Of a DNA stretch of 64,000 nt, positions 44,096 through 53,406 are shown one piece after another. The notes below the pieces were generated by a model, which saw only the letters and a program-made list of their open reading frames with translations, was not told where the DNA came from and did not search any database. A program made the translations under genes and the position numbers. Location of the stretch: NCBI GenBank assembly GCA_003021085.1, contig PXRE01000014.1, positions 62,001-126,000 of the forward strand, read 5' to 3'. Each line of letters begins with the position of its first letter. Within the stretch, counting starts at the first letter, position 1. Origin of the DNA: Halobacteriales archaeon QS_1_68_20. GTDB taxonomy: Archaea; Halobacteriota; Halobacteria; Halobacteriales; PXRE01.

Positions 44096-44432
44096 GAACC
44101 GGGGTAGGGACTACGCCGGTTTAAATGTCGCTTCGCCGGAACCGTGTGCACGACCCGATTTCATTCTCGGTGACGGTTACCGCCATTCCCTACTCCCAGG
44201 TAGCGTCCGCCGAGGTGACGACGACCCGTGGGGCGGACGGTGACTTACCATCATCCAGGCGATAACCCGACGAATAGTACGGAAGCGAATAGCACGGACA
44301 ACGGAACCGCTACGTCCGACCGAATTGAATGTTCGGACACACCTGCCGATCTATCCTAAAAACACGTCGTTTGGATATTCCTTTCACTCGTTACCGGTGC
44401 CTTGAAACGTAGCCCTGCGGTACAGGAGGACA
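44096..44432. other. 337-nt intergenic region between NRDE gene and cysS
   Basis: Contains the NRDE TATA box TTTAAA (44120-44125) centred 27 nt before its ATG. At the other end it holds an AGGAGG Shine-Dalgarno-like site (44424-44429) just before the cysS start. The middle has no open frame of note and no repeat was recognised. Confidence 0.55.
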
Positions 44433-45926
44433 ATGACGCTGCGCGTGTCGAACACGCTCACGGGAGAGACCGAGCCGTTCGAACCCCTGAACGACGACCA
44501 GGTCCTCCTGTACCTCTGTGGGTTGACGACCTCCGACCCCGCTCACCTCGGGCACGCGCGCACCTGGGTCCACACCGACATCGTCCACCGCTGGCTGGAG
44601 CACGTCGGCTACGACGTCCGCCACGTCGAGAACTTCACGGACGTCAACGAGAAGATCGTGGCCCGGGTCGGCGAGGACGGCGACAGCGAGGCCGAGGTGG
44701 CCCGCAACTACATCGAGTCGTTCCTGTCGCACATGCGCGCGCTGAACCTGAAGCGGGTCGACGTATACCCCAGGGTCACCGAGCACGTTCCCGAGATAAT
44801 CGAGATGATCGAGGCGCTGATCGAGCAGGGCTACGCCTACGAGTCCAACGGGTCGGTGTACTTCGACGTCACGACCTTCGACGAGTACGGTAAACTCTCG
44901 AACCAGCAGGTCGACGAGATGGAGGCCCAGGGGCCCGAAGACGAGCGCGCCGAGAAGCGCCACCCCCAGGACTTCGCGCTCTGGAAGGCCGGTGGGGTCG
45001 GACCCGAAGAAATCGAGGAGCACCGCCACGAGGAGGCCGCTCCCGCCGAGGAGGCGGCCGAGACCGCGATGACCTTCGACTCGCCGTGGGGCGAGGGCCG
45101 TCCAGGCTGGCACATCGAGTGCTCGGCCATGTCGACGACCCACCTCGGGGAGACCTTCGACGTCCACGTCGCGGGCCGGGACCTCGTGTTCCCCCACAAC
45201 GAGAACGAGGTGGCCCAGAGCGAGGCCACCACGGGACAGCAGTTCGCCCGCTACTGGCTCCACACGGGGATGCTCCGGGTCGAGGGCGACGAGGACGAGG
45301 AGAAGATGTCCTCCAGCCTCCAGAACTACTTCGCGCTGGAGAACGCCCTCGAGGAGTTCGGCCCCGACGTGCTCCGGACGTTCTTCATGTCGGCCGTGTA
45401 CGACGCCGACCAGACGTTCAGCGAGGACGCCATCCAGGAAGCCGGCGAGCGCTGGGAGCGCCTGGAGCGCGCCTACGAGCGGGCGGTCGAGGCCGCCGAC
45501 GACGTCGACGCGCACACGACCGTCGAGGACGCCGACCTCCGGACGACCATCGAGGAGACCCGCGAGGCGTTCGCCACTGCGATGAACGACGACTTCAACA
45601 CCCGCGAGGCGCTGGCCGCCCTGCTGGACCTCGCTTCCGCCGTCCACCGCCACGTCGACGACCACGACGAGTACGACTACCAGGGACTCGCCGGCGCCAT
45701 CGAGGCGTTCGAGGACCTCGGCGGCGACGCCCTCGGGTTCACCTTCGGCGGCGAGGCCGACGGCACGGTCCAGCTGGCCGACGAACTGATCGAACTCGTC
45801 CTGGAGGTCCGCGAGGAGGAGCGCGAGGCGGGCAACTACGACCGCGCCGACGAGTTGCGGGACCGCCTGGGCGACTTCGGGGTCACCGTCGAAGACAGCG
45901 ACGACGGCCCGGCCTACCGCTACTGA
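44433..45926 (+). CDS. cysS: Cysteinyl-tRNA synthetase
   Basis: 497-residue class I synthetase. Zinc-ligand Cys in LYLCGLTTSD, HIGH motif as AHLGHARTWV, second Cys in GWHIECSAMS, ligand His/Glu in FPHNENEVAQSE. The KMSKS loop reads EEKMSSSLQNY. The C-terminal DALR/anticodon region includes NDDFNTREALAALLDLASA. An acidic insertion of about 30 residues near 200 is a halophilic adaptation. AGGAGG precedes the ATG. Confidence 0.96.
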   Translation: MTLRVSNTLTGETEPFEPLNDDQVLLYLCGLTTSDPAHLGHARTWVHTDIVHRWLEHVGYDVRHVENFTDVNEKIVARVGEDGDSEAEVARNYIESFLSHMRALNLKRVDVYPRVTEHVPEIIEMIEALIEQGYAYESNGSVYFDVTTFDEYGKLSNQQVDEMEAQGPEDERAEKRHPQDFALWKAGGVGPEEIEEHRHEEAAPAEEAAETAMTFDSPWGEGRPGWHIECSAMSTTHLGETFDVHVAGRDLVFPHNENEVAQSEATTGQQFARYWLHTGMLRVEGDEDEEKMSSSLQNYFALENALEEFGPDVLRTFFMSAVYDADQTFSEDAIQEAGERWERLERAYERAVEAADDVDAHTTVEDADLRTTIEETREAFATAMNDDFNTREALAALLDLASAVHRHVDDHDEYDYQGLAGAIEAFEDLGGDALGFTFGGEADGTVQLADELIELVLEVREEEREAGNYDRADELRDRLGDFGVTVEDSDDGPAYRY

Positions 45927-45935
45927 TCGGCCGTC

Positions 45936-48265
45936 TCACTCCGCCATCTCCCTCGCCCGGCGCGCCAGCGCCGCCAGCGCCCCGCCGGCCGCGACGGCCG
46001 CCGAGACGACGCCGAACCCAGGGGTCGCCTCCCACTGGGTCGAGTCGCCGGTCGGTTCGCCGCCGGGATCGTCGCCGGATTCGCCGAACAGCGACGGCGT
46101 CGTGTCGGTCACCGACACGGTCGTCCGGGTAGTCGCGTCGGCCCCGGCGTCGTCGACGACGCGGAGGCGGACGGCGTACTCGCCCGCCTCCTCGAACGCG
46201 TGCGAGAGCGTCTGGCCGTCGCCGTCGACGTTCCCGTCGTCACCGACGTCCCACTCGTAGTGGACGATGGTACCGTCGGGGTCCGTCGAGCCCTCCGCGT
46301 CGAAGATCACCTGCTCGCCGACCGACGGTTCGGCGGGCGAGACGTCCACGGCCGCCTCCGGCGGGTCGTTCGGCCGGACCGTCACGGTGACGCTCGTGGT
46401 CGCCGTGGGTTCGACGACCTCGAACGTGACCGACGCGCCCACCTGGGGGTTGGCAGGCCGCGTCTCGACGGTCGGCGCCGAGGGGCCGTCTTCCGGCGTC
46501 GGTGGCGTGCCGCCCCCTGGGATCGGTTCTCCCCCCAGGTAGGTGAAGCGGTTCGCGACGCCCTGCGGTGAGCGGACCCAGGAGGTGCCGGGAGCGACCG
46601 GCTGGACGGATCGGCGGTAGCCCAGGATCGCCATCGGGCAGTCCTCGTAGACCCGTTCGGCGGCGTCGACCAGCGCCTCCCGGCGGCGGGCCGGGTCCAT
46701 CGCCTCTCGGGCGCTTTCGAGGGCGGCGTCCGCGCCCTCGTATCCCGTGGCGTTGTAGACGAACGCGTCGTCGTCGCCGGTCAGATCCGCGCTGTCCGAG
46801 TGGAACCACCTGTACAGCGACTCGCCGGAGGGCTGGAACAGTCTCCACCCCAGCACGTAGCAGTCGAACGACTCCGTCCGGAAGGCGTCCCGGATCAGTT
46901 CGGCGAACTCGACTACCGCGAGTTCGACGGGGACGCCGATCCGCTGGAGGTCCTCGACCCACTTCCGGTAGGCGTCGCGCCGGGGGGCCGGGTACGCCAC
47001 CGGGACGGCGACTTCCAGCGTCCCCTGGCCGCCGGCGCCGTCGTTGTCGGTGTGGGCGTCGACCAGGGGTTCGCCGTCGACGTACAGTTCGCGGTTGTCC
47101 GGGGCCGTCGTCACGCCGGAGACGGCGTCGTCGAACGAGTACGCGTGGCCGGCGTCGCCCTGGTCCAGCAGGAACGACCGGGCCGCGTCGACGTCGACCG
47201 GGGACCCGGACGACCCGGGGAAGGCGTACGTGTCCCCGGGCGGCGACGACGGCCGGAGGTACGAGAACGCGTCCGGGATGGGGAGGTCACCCTCGGCGTG
47301 GAAGCCCCGGAAGCCGTGCTCGACGAGGTACCGTTCGTCGAACGCGTTCGCCAGCGTCCGCCGGAGCGCGGCGTCGTCCAGCGGGGTTCGCCGGAGGTTG
47401 AACGCGGCGTACTCGAATCCGTCCGAGGGACTCTGGACCAGGTCGACGCCGTTGTTCCCCCGGAGGTCGGCCGCCCTGCTCACCTGGAGGTCGGTCAGCA
47501 CGGCGTCGGCCTGGCCGGTCCGGACCCTGTCGACCGCCTCGGCCTCGCCGTTCGCCAGCACGACGTCGATCTCCTGCACCGCGTGCGTCGTCGGCCCCAG
47601 GGGGTACGAGTGGACGTCGTCGCGCTGGCGGAGCGTGACCCGCAACTCCGATTCGAACCGCTCGACGACGAACGGGCCGCTCCCGACGGGGCCGCCGTTG
47701 CGCGACGGCCGGTACTCCTCCGGGGTCGACACCGACGACCAGACGTGCTCCGGCAGGATGGGGAGCGCGAGCAGGCCCTGCCACCGGCCGTCGGGGGCCT
47801 CGAACGAGTAGCGCACCCGCCGGTCGTCGACGGCTACCGCCCCGATGAAATCGGAGACGGCCGCGGGCCGGGTGCCGACGAACGGGAACAGCGCGTCGTC
47901 CGCCACGTACTCGGCGGTGAACGCCACGTCCTCGGCGGTCACCGGTTCGCCGTCGGTCCAGGTGAGGCCCTCCCGCAGCGTGGCGATGACCGACCGCCTG
48001 CCGTCGTTCACCGACCAGTCCTCGAACGCCCAGTGGACCGGTTCGCCGGTCGCGGGGTGGAAGACGAGGCCCTGGTCGTACACCCCTCCAGCACCGCCTG
48101 CCGGACGTTCGAGCGGTCGCCGAACGGCGAGAGCGTCTCCACGTGCCGGTTCGTCGCCAGGACGAGTTCCTCGGGTGCCGACCCGTCTGCCGCGGCGACC
48201 CCTGCGGCCGACCCCACCGCGGCGGCCCCGAGCAACCCCGCGAACTGCCGTCTCGTCGGTCGCAT
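45936..48265 (-). pseudogene. ABC transporter substrate-binding protein (family 5) with PKD and PGF-CTERM, frameshifted
   Basis: The N-terminus RPTRRQFAGLLGAAAVGSAA is a Tat signal, then SAPEELVLATNRHVETLSPF and VRQAVLEG. A one-base deletion in a C run (48083-48086) shifts the frame; the rest continues VYDQGLVFHPATGEPVHWAF with family-5 features (LTWTDGEPVTAEDVAFTAEY). After the solute-binding domain come a PKD domain (DVSPAEPSVGEQVIFDAEGS) and a C-terminal PGFGVVSAAVAAGGALAALA with RRARE, matching PGF-CTERM archaeosortase anchors. Oligopeptide-type ligand likely. It is either a pseudogene or a sequencing indel in an intact 776-residue gene. Confidence 0.8.
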
Positions 48266-48322
48266 GACCGCCGGAACTACCGACGTTCACTTAAATCGTG
48301 TGGCGTCGCTGAGAGGTCCCGC

Positions 48323-49543
48323 TCAGCGGCCGAGTTCCTCGTGAGCGGACGCGAGGTGCCGGGAGGCCAGGGCTGACAGTAGCGACAGTTCCCCGGCCAG
48401 CGCCCCGGCGGCGACGATCTCGGCGAAGGCGTCGGCGTTCGATCCGGGCGGGTCGCCGCCGCCGGTCACGCCGAGCAGGTCCAGGGCCTCCGACTGGGTG
48501 GGGAGTTTCGTCCCGCCGCCGACGGTGCCGACCTGGAGGCTGGCGAGGCTGATCGCGGCGTGGAGGTCGCCCTCCCGCACCTCCGCGGTCGTGATGGCGT
48601 TGGACCCCTCCACGACGTGGGCCTCGTCCTGGCCGGTCGCGAGGAACGTCGCCGCGACGACGTTGGCGGCCTGGGCGTTGAATCCCATGCTCCCCGCCTT
48701 GGCGCTCCCCACGAGGTTCTTGCGCTCGTTGACCTCCGCGACGTTCTCGGGAGTGGTGTTGAGGCGGTCCTCGACCACCTCCCGGGGGATGGTCACGTCC
48801 GCAGTGACGGTGCGCCCGCGGCCCTCGATGGCGTTGATCGCCGCGGGCTTCTTGTCGGTGCAGAGGTTGCCGGAGGTCGCCACCAGCGACGCGGGGGTGT
48901 GCTCCTCGACCACCTCGGCGGCCGCCTCGGTTGCGATGGTGGCCATGTTCATCCCCATCGCGTCCTTCGTGTCGTAGTCGAACCGGAGGTAGACGTTCCG
49001 GCCGACGACGTAGGGTTCGACGTCCTGCAACTCGCCGTGGCTGGTCGTGGATTCGGCCGCCTCCGCCAGCGCGTCGAAACTGTCGCGGACCCACTCGACC
49101 ACGTCGGCCGCCTCGGTGACGTCCGCGACCCGGAAGACGGGCGCGCGGGTCATCCCGCGGTCGGTGACGAGGGCGTTCGCGCCGCCGGCCGCGCGGATGG
49201 TCGAGCACCCGCGGTTGACCGACGCGACCAGCGCCCCCTCGGTGGTCGCCAGCGGCAGGTAGAACTCGCCGTCCGTGGCCTCGCCCGCAACGGGGAGGGG
49301 GCCGGCGACGCCCATCGGCACCTGGAGGCCGCCGACGAGGTTCTCGACGTTGGCCTCCACGTCGGCGGCGTCGAAGCCGTACGCGCCGACCGCGTCGAGG
49401 TCGGCGTCGGTCTCGCCCTCGCCGAACCGCCGCCGGGCGGCCGCCGCCGTCTCCGGGTCGGCGTGGTCTTCGAGTTCGTACAGCCGCAGGTCGCCCGACC
49501 GCACGCGCTCGGCCAGCGCCTCCGGGTCCGTCTGCTCGCTCAT
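48323..49543 (-). CDS. hmgA: 3-hydroxy-3-methylglutaryl-CoA reductase
   Basis: 406-residue class I NADPH-dependent enzyme of the mevalonate pathway, making the precursor of archaeal lipids. The active-site Glu is in LATTEGALVASV, Lys in NLCTDKKPAAIN, Asp in GQDEAHVVEG and the catalytic His in the C-terminal SAHEELGR. DAMGMNMATIATEA is the cofactor motif. It is the target of statins in haloarchaeal genetics. An AT-rich palindrome (49622-49643) lies about 80 nt upstream of its ATG. Confidence 0.97.
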   Translation of the reverse strand: MSEQTDPEALAERVRSGDLRLYELEDHADPETAAAARRRFGEGETDADLDAVGAYGFDAADVEANVENLVGGLQVPMGVAGPLPVAGEATDGEFYLPLATTEGALVASVNRGCSTIRAAGGANALVTDRGMTRAPVFRVADVTEAADVVEWVRDSFDALAEAAESTTSHGELQDVEPYVVGRNVYLRFDYDTKDAMGMNMATIATEAAAEVVEEHTPASLVATSGNLCTDKKPAAINAIEGRGRTVTADVTIPREVVEDRLNTTPENVAEVNERKNLVGSAKAGSMGFNAQAANVVAATFLATGQDEAHVVEGSNAITTAEVREGDLHAAISLASLQVGTVGGGTKLPTQSEALDLLGVTGGGDPPGSNADAFAEIVAAGALAGELSLLSALASRHLASAHEELGR

Positions 49544-49890
49544 GACGCTACCTGCGGCGGGCAGGGCCTAACCCGCTTCGGTTCGCCGCGGTCCGGCGCC
49601 GTCCGCTCGTCCGGATATATGATATATGAATATATTCATATATGCCCGCAGGCGGCGTGCGCGCCTGCCTGGCCCCCGTGTTGCACCGGCGGCGCGCGGA
49701 GACGTCCGGGCGGTCCCGGCCACGGTATCGTCCAGAGACCGCACGTGGTCGTTCCGGTCGGCCACCGGGACGGCGCCGACGGCGAACACGGCAGTCGAAC
49801 ACTGAGTCTGGAGTACACTAGGTATAGGGAACGTTCACAATGGTAAGGAGTGACAACCCTTTTCTGCCAGGGGGTTCCATTGGCACGGGT
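49544..49890. other. 347-nt divergent region upstream of hmgA
   Basis: Holds the contracted palindromic repeat at 49622-49643 and promoter space for hmgA and for the rightward zinc-ribbon gene at 49891. The rest is GC-rich with no convincing gene. Confidence 0.5.
49622..49643. repeat. Dispersed AT-rich palindrome, copy 2 (contracted)
   Basis: A perfect 22-bp palindrome, ATATATGAATA then TATTCATATAT, with no spacer. It keeps the outer TATGAATAT/ATATTCATA half-sites of copies 1 and 3 but lacks their central ATGTGCAT. It lies between divergent hmgA and the gene at 49891. Confidence 0.7.
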
Positions 49891-50070
49891 ATGCGGGAGA
49901 CGTACGTCCGACTGTTGTGTCCCGAGTGCAAGAAGGACTGGGAAGCCGCCCCCGACGAGTTGCCGGAAGCCACCGACGACTTCGACTGTCCGGGCTGTGA
50001 CGCCAGTCGCCGAACCGCCGAGTTCACCCGGACCGACCACGACCTCCAGACGCTGAAGCAACTCGGCTAG
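49891..50070 (+). CDS. Small zinc-ribbon protein
   Basis: 59 residues with two CxxC pairs: RLLCPECKKDWEAAPDEL and FDCPGCDASRRTAEF, a rubredoxin-like zinc site. Conserved small protein in haloarchaea; role unknown. It ends 4 nt into the aIF2-beta gene's 3' end on the opposite strand. Confidence 0.75.
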   Translation: MRETYVRLLCPECKKDWEAAPDELPEATDDFDCPGCDASRRTAEFTRTDHDLQTLKQLG

Positions 50071-50468
50071 CTGGTGGACGAGCGCGCCCCGCAGGCCGCA
50101 CACTGGAGCATCAGCGCACCTTGCTCGCGCTCCAGGTCCGTGTCCGGGAGGCCGCACTCGGGGCAGCGGACGAACTGCCCGGTGTACTCGTCGACGGCGT
50201 CGGCGATGCGGTCGTCGTCGAACTCGCCGGTCAGCCGCGCGCGGCCGCTCTCGTCGATGTGGCCACTGGTCCCCAGTTCGTTCTGGAGGAACTGCATCAC
50301 GTGCTCTTCGTTCCGGTCCAGCCGCCGGAGCGTGTCCTGGAAGTTCTCGTAGACGGTGACGTTGCCCTCCTGGCGCACCTCGGGGTCGGGCAACTCGAAA
50401 CGGTCGTCGCCCGCCTCGATGTCCGGCGTCCGTTCGAGCGCACGCTCGAGGCTGTCCTCGTACTCCAT
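50067..50468 (-). CDS. Translation initiation factor 2 subunit beta
   Basis: 133-residue aIF2-beta, part of the heterotrimer bringing Met-tRNAi to the ribosome. The central domain has RQEGNVTVYENFQDTLRRLD and ELGTSGHIDESGRARLTGEF; the C-terminal zinc finger has VRCPECGLPDTDLERE and LQCAACGAR. Start is the ATG at 50468; codons further upstream are low-complexity. Length matches archaeal homologues. Confidence 0.93.
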   Translation of the reverse strand: MEYEDSLERALERTPDIEAGDDRFELPDPEVRQEGNVTVYENFQDTLRRLDRNEEHVMQFLQNELGTSGHIDESGRARLTGEFDDDRIADAVDEYTGQFVRCPECGLPDTDLEREQGALMLQCAACGARSSTS

Positions 50469-50870
50469 ACGTGCACGTGCGACTGGCCACCTGAAAAATT
50501 TTTCAGACCGACCCCGCTGACTCCATCCCGCCCGACGACCGGTCGAGCCGGATCGATCCATGTTACCACCTCACGTACACGTCGAGAATATAATAATACA
50601 TATACAAAGATCTATGTATTTATCTATATATGGTTGAAAGATCCCCGGGCTATCCGCACCGGTAACGGCTGGCTACGGGGTGGAACCGGAGGAGGGCGGG
50701 ACGGGGGACTCCGCCCGTCCGTCCCCGTTAACCGGTTGCTACGGCGCTCCGAACGCGGGTAAGAGAACTCCTGAAAGTGCCGTGTTACCGCTCCACAAAC
50801 CTATAGACGGGGGTGTGTTAACGCGACTCAAGATAATAATATAATCCTCCAATCGTTAGGATGGGATGCT
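50469..50870. other. 402-nt intergenic region with AT-rich hairpin
   Basis: Between aIF2-beta and the UPF0058 gene. It contains an AT-rich inverted repeat, AATACATA at 50595-50602 and TATGTATT at 50613-50620 with a 10-nt loop. It continues AT-rich to about 50640, and a second AT stretch (50830-50850) probably forms the promoter of the rightward gene. No ORF is supported. Confidence 0.5.
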
Positions 50871-51110
50871 ATGAAGAAGCAGGAGCTCATTCACCTGCAC
50901 GGATTGCTCGCCGAGGTATCGAACCACTTCGAACACCGACACGACCGTGAGATCGACCTGGAGAAGTACGAGTCACAGGGAGTACGCCCGACGTCGATCC
51001 ACAAATCGAAGACGGATCACAAGGACGCCGTCTTCGCGCTCGCCGAGGGCATCACGACCGCGATGGCCGACCGCGCCGAGAGCGAAACCGTTCCTGCCGC
51101 TGCCGACTGA
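50871..51110 (+). CDS. UPF0058 family protein
   Basis: 79 residues: MKKQELIHLHGLLAEVSNHF then GVRPTSIHKSKTDHKDAVFA. Three His near the N-terminus and conserved His/Asp later fit a small metal-binding helical protein. Family is archaeal and uncharacterised, sometimes listed as metal-binding. Confidence 0.85.
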   Translation: MKKQELIHLHGLLAEVSNHFEHRHDREIDLEKYESQGVRPTSIHKSKTDHKDAVFALAEGITTAMADRAESETVPAAAD

Positions 51111-51286
51111 ACCGGTGCGTTCTACTCCGCCGAACGTAACGAACCCCCAGTCACGCGTATCCTCGACGCTACGACCCGCTGGTCGTCCTGGGCGGCCGCG
51201 ACGGGTGGACGATAGTTACCCCCAGCACCCGCTGTGGCTCGGTACGGGCGTGTCGCCCCCTGACCCCTGTCGTCTCGCCGTGCCGT

Positions 51287-51724
51287 TCACTCGATGAGGT
51301 CCTCGAACTCCGGCAGGACGTCCTCGTCGTCCTCGCCGGACGGCTCCGCGTCGACCGACTCCTCCTCGGTGTCGGACTCCTCGCTCTCGTCTTCAAGGAC
51401 CTCGACTTCGAGGACCGATAGCGGAATGTTGTCGAGTCGCTGGCCGATCTCCTTGCGCGCGATTCGCGCGGCGTGCTCCTCGCGCTCGACGTTGAAGACC
51501 GTCATCTCCAGTTCCAGCGCGACCAGCGCTTCGTCGGCCACGATGAAGGCGGGCGGCAACTCCTCGCCGCTCGGCGAGGTGCGCTCGCCCATGTTGATCT
51601 CGACGTAGTTCAGGTCCGGATTCAGCATCTCGCCCGTCTTCGAGATGGCGATCCGGACCGCCTCGTCCGGCGTCTCTACGTCGTAGACCGGAACGGCGGC
51701 TTCGACGACGACTCTGCAGTTCAT
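51287..51724 (-). CDS. UPF0212/DUF555 family protein
   Basis: 145 residues starting NCRVVVEAAVPVYDVETPDE, with NYVEINMGERTSPSGEELPP and VFNVEREEHAARIARKEIGQ. Ends in a very acidic tail of about 35 residues. An archaeal conserved protein of unknown function. Confidence 0.9.
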   Translation of the reverse strand: MNCRVVVEAAVPVYDVETPDEAVRIAISKTGEMLNPDLNYVEINMGERTSPSGEELPPAFIVADEALVALELEMTVFNVEREEHAARIARKEIGQRLDNIPLSVLEVEVLEDESEESDTEEESVDAEPSGEDDEDVLPEFEDLIE

Positions 51725-51876
51725 ACCACCCGTGGTTTTAGAGGTCCAGTAGTATGAAGGTTAGCCCTCTGGACCGAGAGACGCCAACACCGCCGATTTC
51801 GTAGACGTAGCCGGGAAATTCCGAACAGATCCGTGGCCCAGACAGACGATCCAGGCACACTCTTCGAGCCCCGCCC

Positions 51877-53406
51877 TCAGTTCCCGTCGGACCCCCACTC
51901 TCCGTCGAGACGTTCCCGGACTGCCTCCCGGTCGACGGTCCCCGACGGGGTCCGGGGGAGCGCGTCCGCGACGGCCCACGTCTTCGGGACCTCGTACGGC
52001 GCGAGGCGCTCGCGGCAGTGGGCGGCCAGGTCCCCGGTGTCGACGGCCCCCTCCGGGACGACGAGCGCCGCGACCCGCTGGCCCCACTCGGGGTCGTCCA
52101 GGCCCACCACGGCGGCGTCGGATACGGCGGGGTGCTCGCGGAGGGCGTCGACCACGGTCTCCGGGTGGACCGTCTCCCCGCCCGTCACGACGGCGTCGTC
52201 CATCCGGCCGAGCACCCACAGGCGGCCGTCCTCGTCCCGGTAGCCCAGGTCGCCCGTGTGCAGGCCCCGGTCGGCGAACGCCTCCCGGGTGGCCCCCTCG
52301 TCCAGATACCCCGGTGTGATCGTGGGACCGTCCACGACGAGTTCGCCGACCTCGCCGGGGTCGCAGACCTCGTCGCCGTCGACGACCGTCACGTCGGTCG
52401 TCACCAGCGGTTGGCCGACAGTGTCCGGGTGGTCGAACGCCTGGTCGGGGGTCGCCGTCGCCACCTGGCTGGCCGCCTCCGTCAGCCCGTAGGTCGGGTG
52501 GACGGGGACGCCCTGCCGCTCGCACCGCTGGACCAGTTCCGGGGGCGTCGGCGCGCCGCCGACCAGGACGAATCGCAGGTCCGACGACGGGTCCCACCCC
52601 GCATCGAGCAACCGCTTGAGCATGGTCGGGACCAGCGAGACGCCCGTCACGTCGTAGTCCGCCAGCACACGACGGGTCTCGTCGGCGTCGAACGAGCGCT
52701 GGAGGACGACCGCGGTGCCGTACAGCGTCGACCGAATTAGAGGTGCCAGCCCGCCCATGTGGTAAGTCGGGAGACACACCAGCCAGCGGTCCCCGCGCTG
52801 GACCCCGAGCCTGAACGCCGAGGCCGTCGCGGAGGCGACGAGGTTGCCGGCGGTCAGGCGAACCCCTTTCGGCGCGCCGGTGGTCCCGGAGGTGAACACG
52901 ATCACCTGCACGTCGTCGCGGCCCCGCTGGACCGGGACCGCGGGGGGGTCGGCAGATTCGGCCCCCTCCGCTTCGGCATCCAGCGATTCTACGGGCGCCT
53001 GCCCGGGTTCGTCGACCGAGGCGACCGGGCAGTCCGCCACCTCGACGGCCAGCGTTTCGGTGTCGCGCTCGCAGACGAGCAGGTCCAGGTCGGCGCGGTC
53101 GACCTGGTCGTGGAGTTCGCCGGGGGCGAGTTCCGGATTCAGCAGGACCAGCGTCGCGTTCAGCCGCATCGCGGCGTGGACCGTCCGGACGACGGCGACC
53201 CGGGTGTCCACCAGGAGGCCGACCTGGCTCCCCGACGTGGCGCCGAGCGCGGCGAGTTCGGCCGCAGTGCCGTCGACTGCCGCGTCGAGGTCCCGGTAGG
53301 TCCACGTCCGGCCGTCGTCGGCGTCGACCAGCACGGTCCGGTCCGGAGTCGCGGCGACCCTGTGGGTGAGCAGGTCCCGGGTTGGCCAGTCGACGGGGGC
53401 GCGCAT
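51877..53406 (-). CDS. menE: o-Succinylbenzoate-CoA ligase
   Basis: 509-residue acyl-adenylate-forming enzyme activating OSB for menaquinone synthesis. The AMP-binding P-loop is [20 protein letters not shown] (about residue 168 on), and [13 protein letters not shown] plus [20 protein letters not shown] are present. The C-terminal A10 motif, normally with an invariant Lys (GK), reads [14 protein letters not shown], so Thr replaces Lys. The start overlaps the menC stop, implying coupled translation. Context with menC and menA supports MenE over a generic acyl-CoA synthetase. Confidence 0.92.
   Translation of the reverse strand: MRAPVDWPTRDLLTHRVAATPDRTVLVDADDGRTWTYRDLDAAVDGTAAELAALGATSGSQVGLLVDTRVAVVRTVHAAMRLNATLVLLNPELAPGELHDQVDRADLDLLVCERDTETLAVEVADCPVASVDEPGQAPVESLDAEAEGAESADPPAVPVQRGRDDVQVIVFTSGTTGAPKGVRLTAGNLVASATASAFRLGVQRGDRWLVCLPTYHMGGLAPLIRSTLYGTAVVLQRSFDADETRRVLADYDVTGVSLVPTMLKRLLDAGWDPSSDLRFVLVGGAPTPPELVQRCERQGVPVHPTYGLTEAASQVATATPDQAFDHPDTVGQPLVTTDVTVVDGDEVCDPGEVGELVVDGPTITPGYLDEGATREAFADRGLHTGDLGYRDEDGRLWVLGRMDDAVVTGGETVHPETVVDALREHPAVSDAAVVGLDDPEWGQRVAALVVPEGAVDTGDLAAHCRERLAPYEVPKTWAVADALPRTPSGTVDREAVRERLDGEWGSDGN

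Noticed and set aside
50595-50620. AT-rich hairpin as a fourth copy of the dispersed palindrome
   Set aside because: Arms AATACATA/TATGTATT and a 10-nt loop differ from the repeat family.
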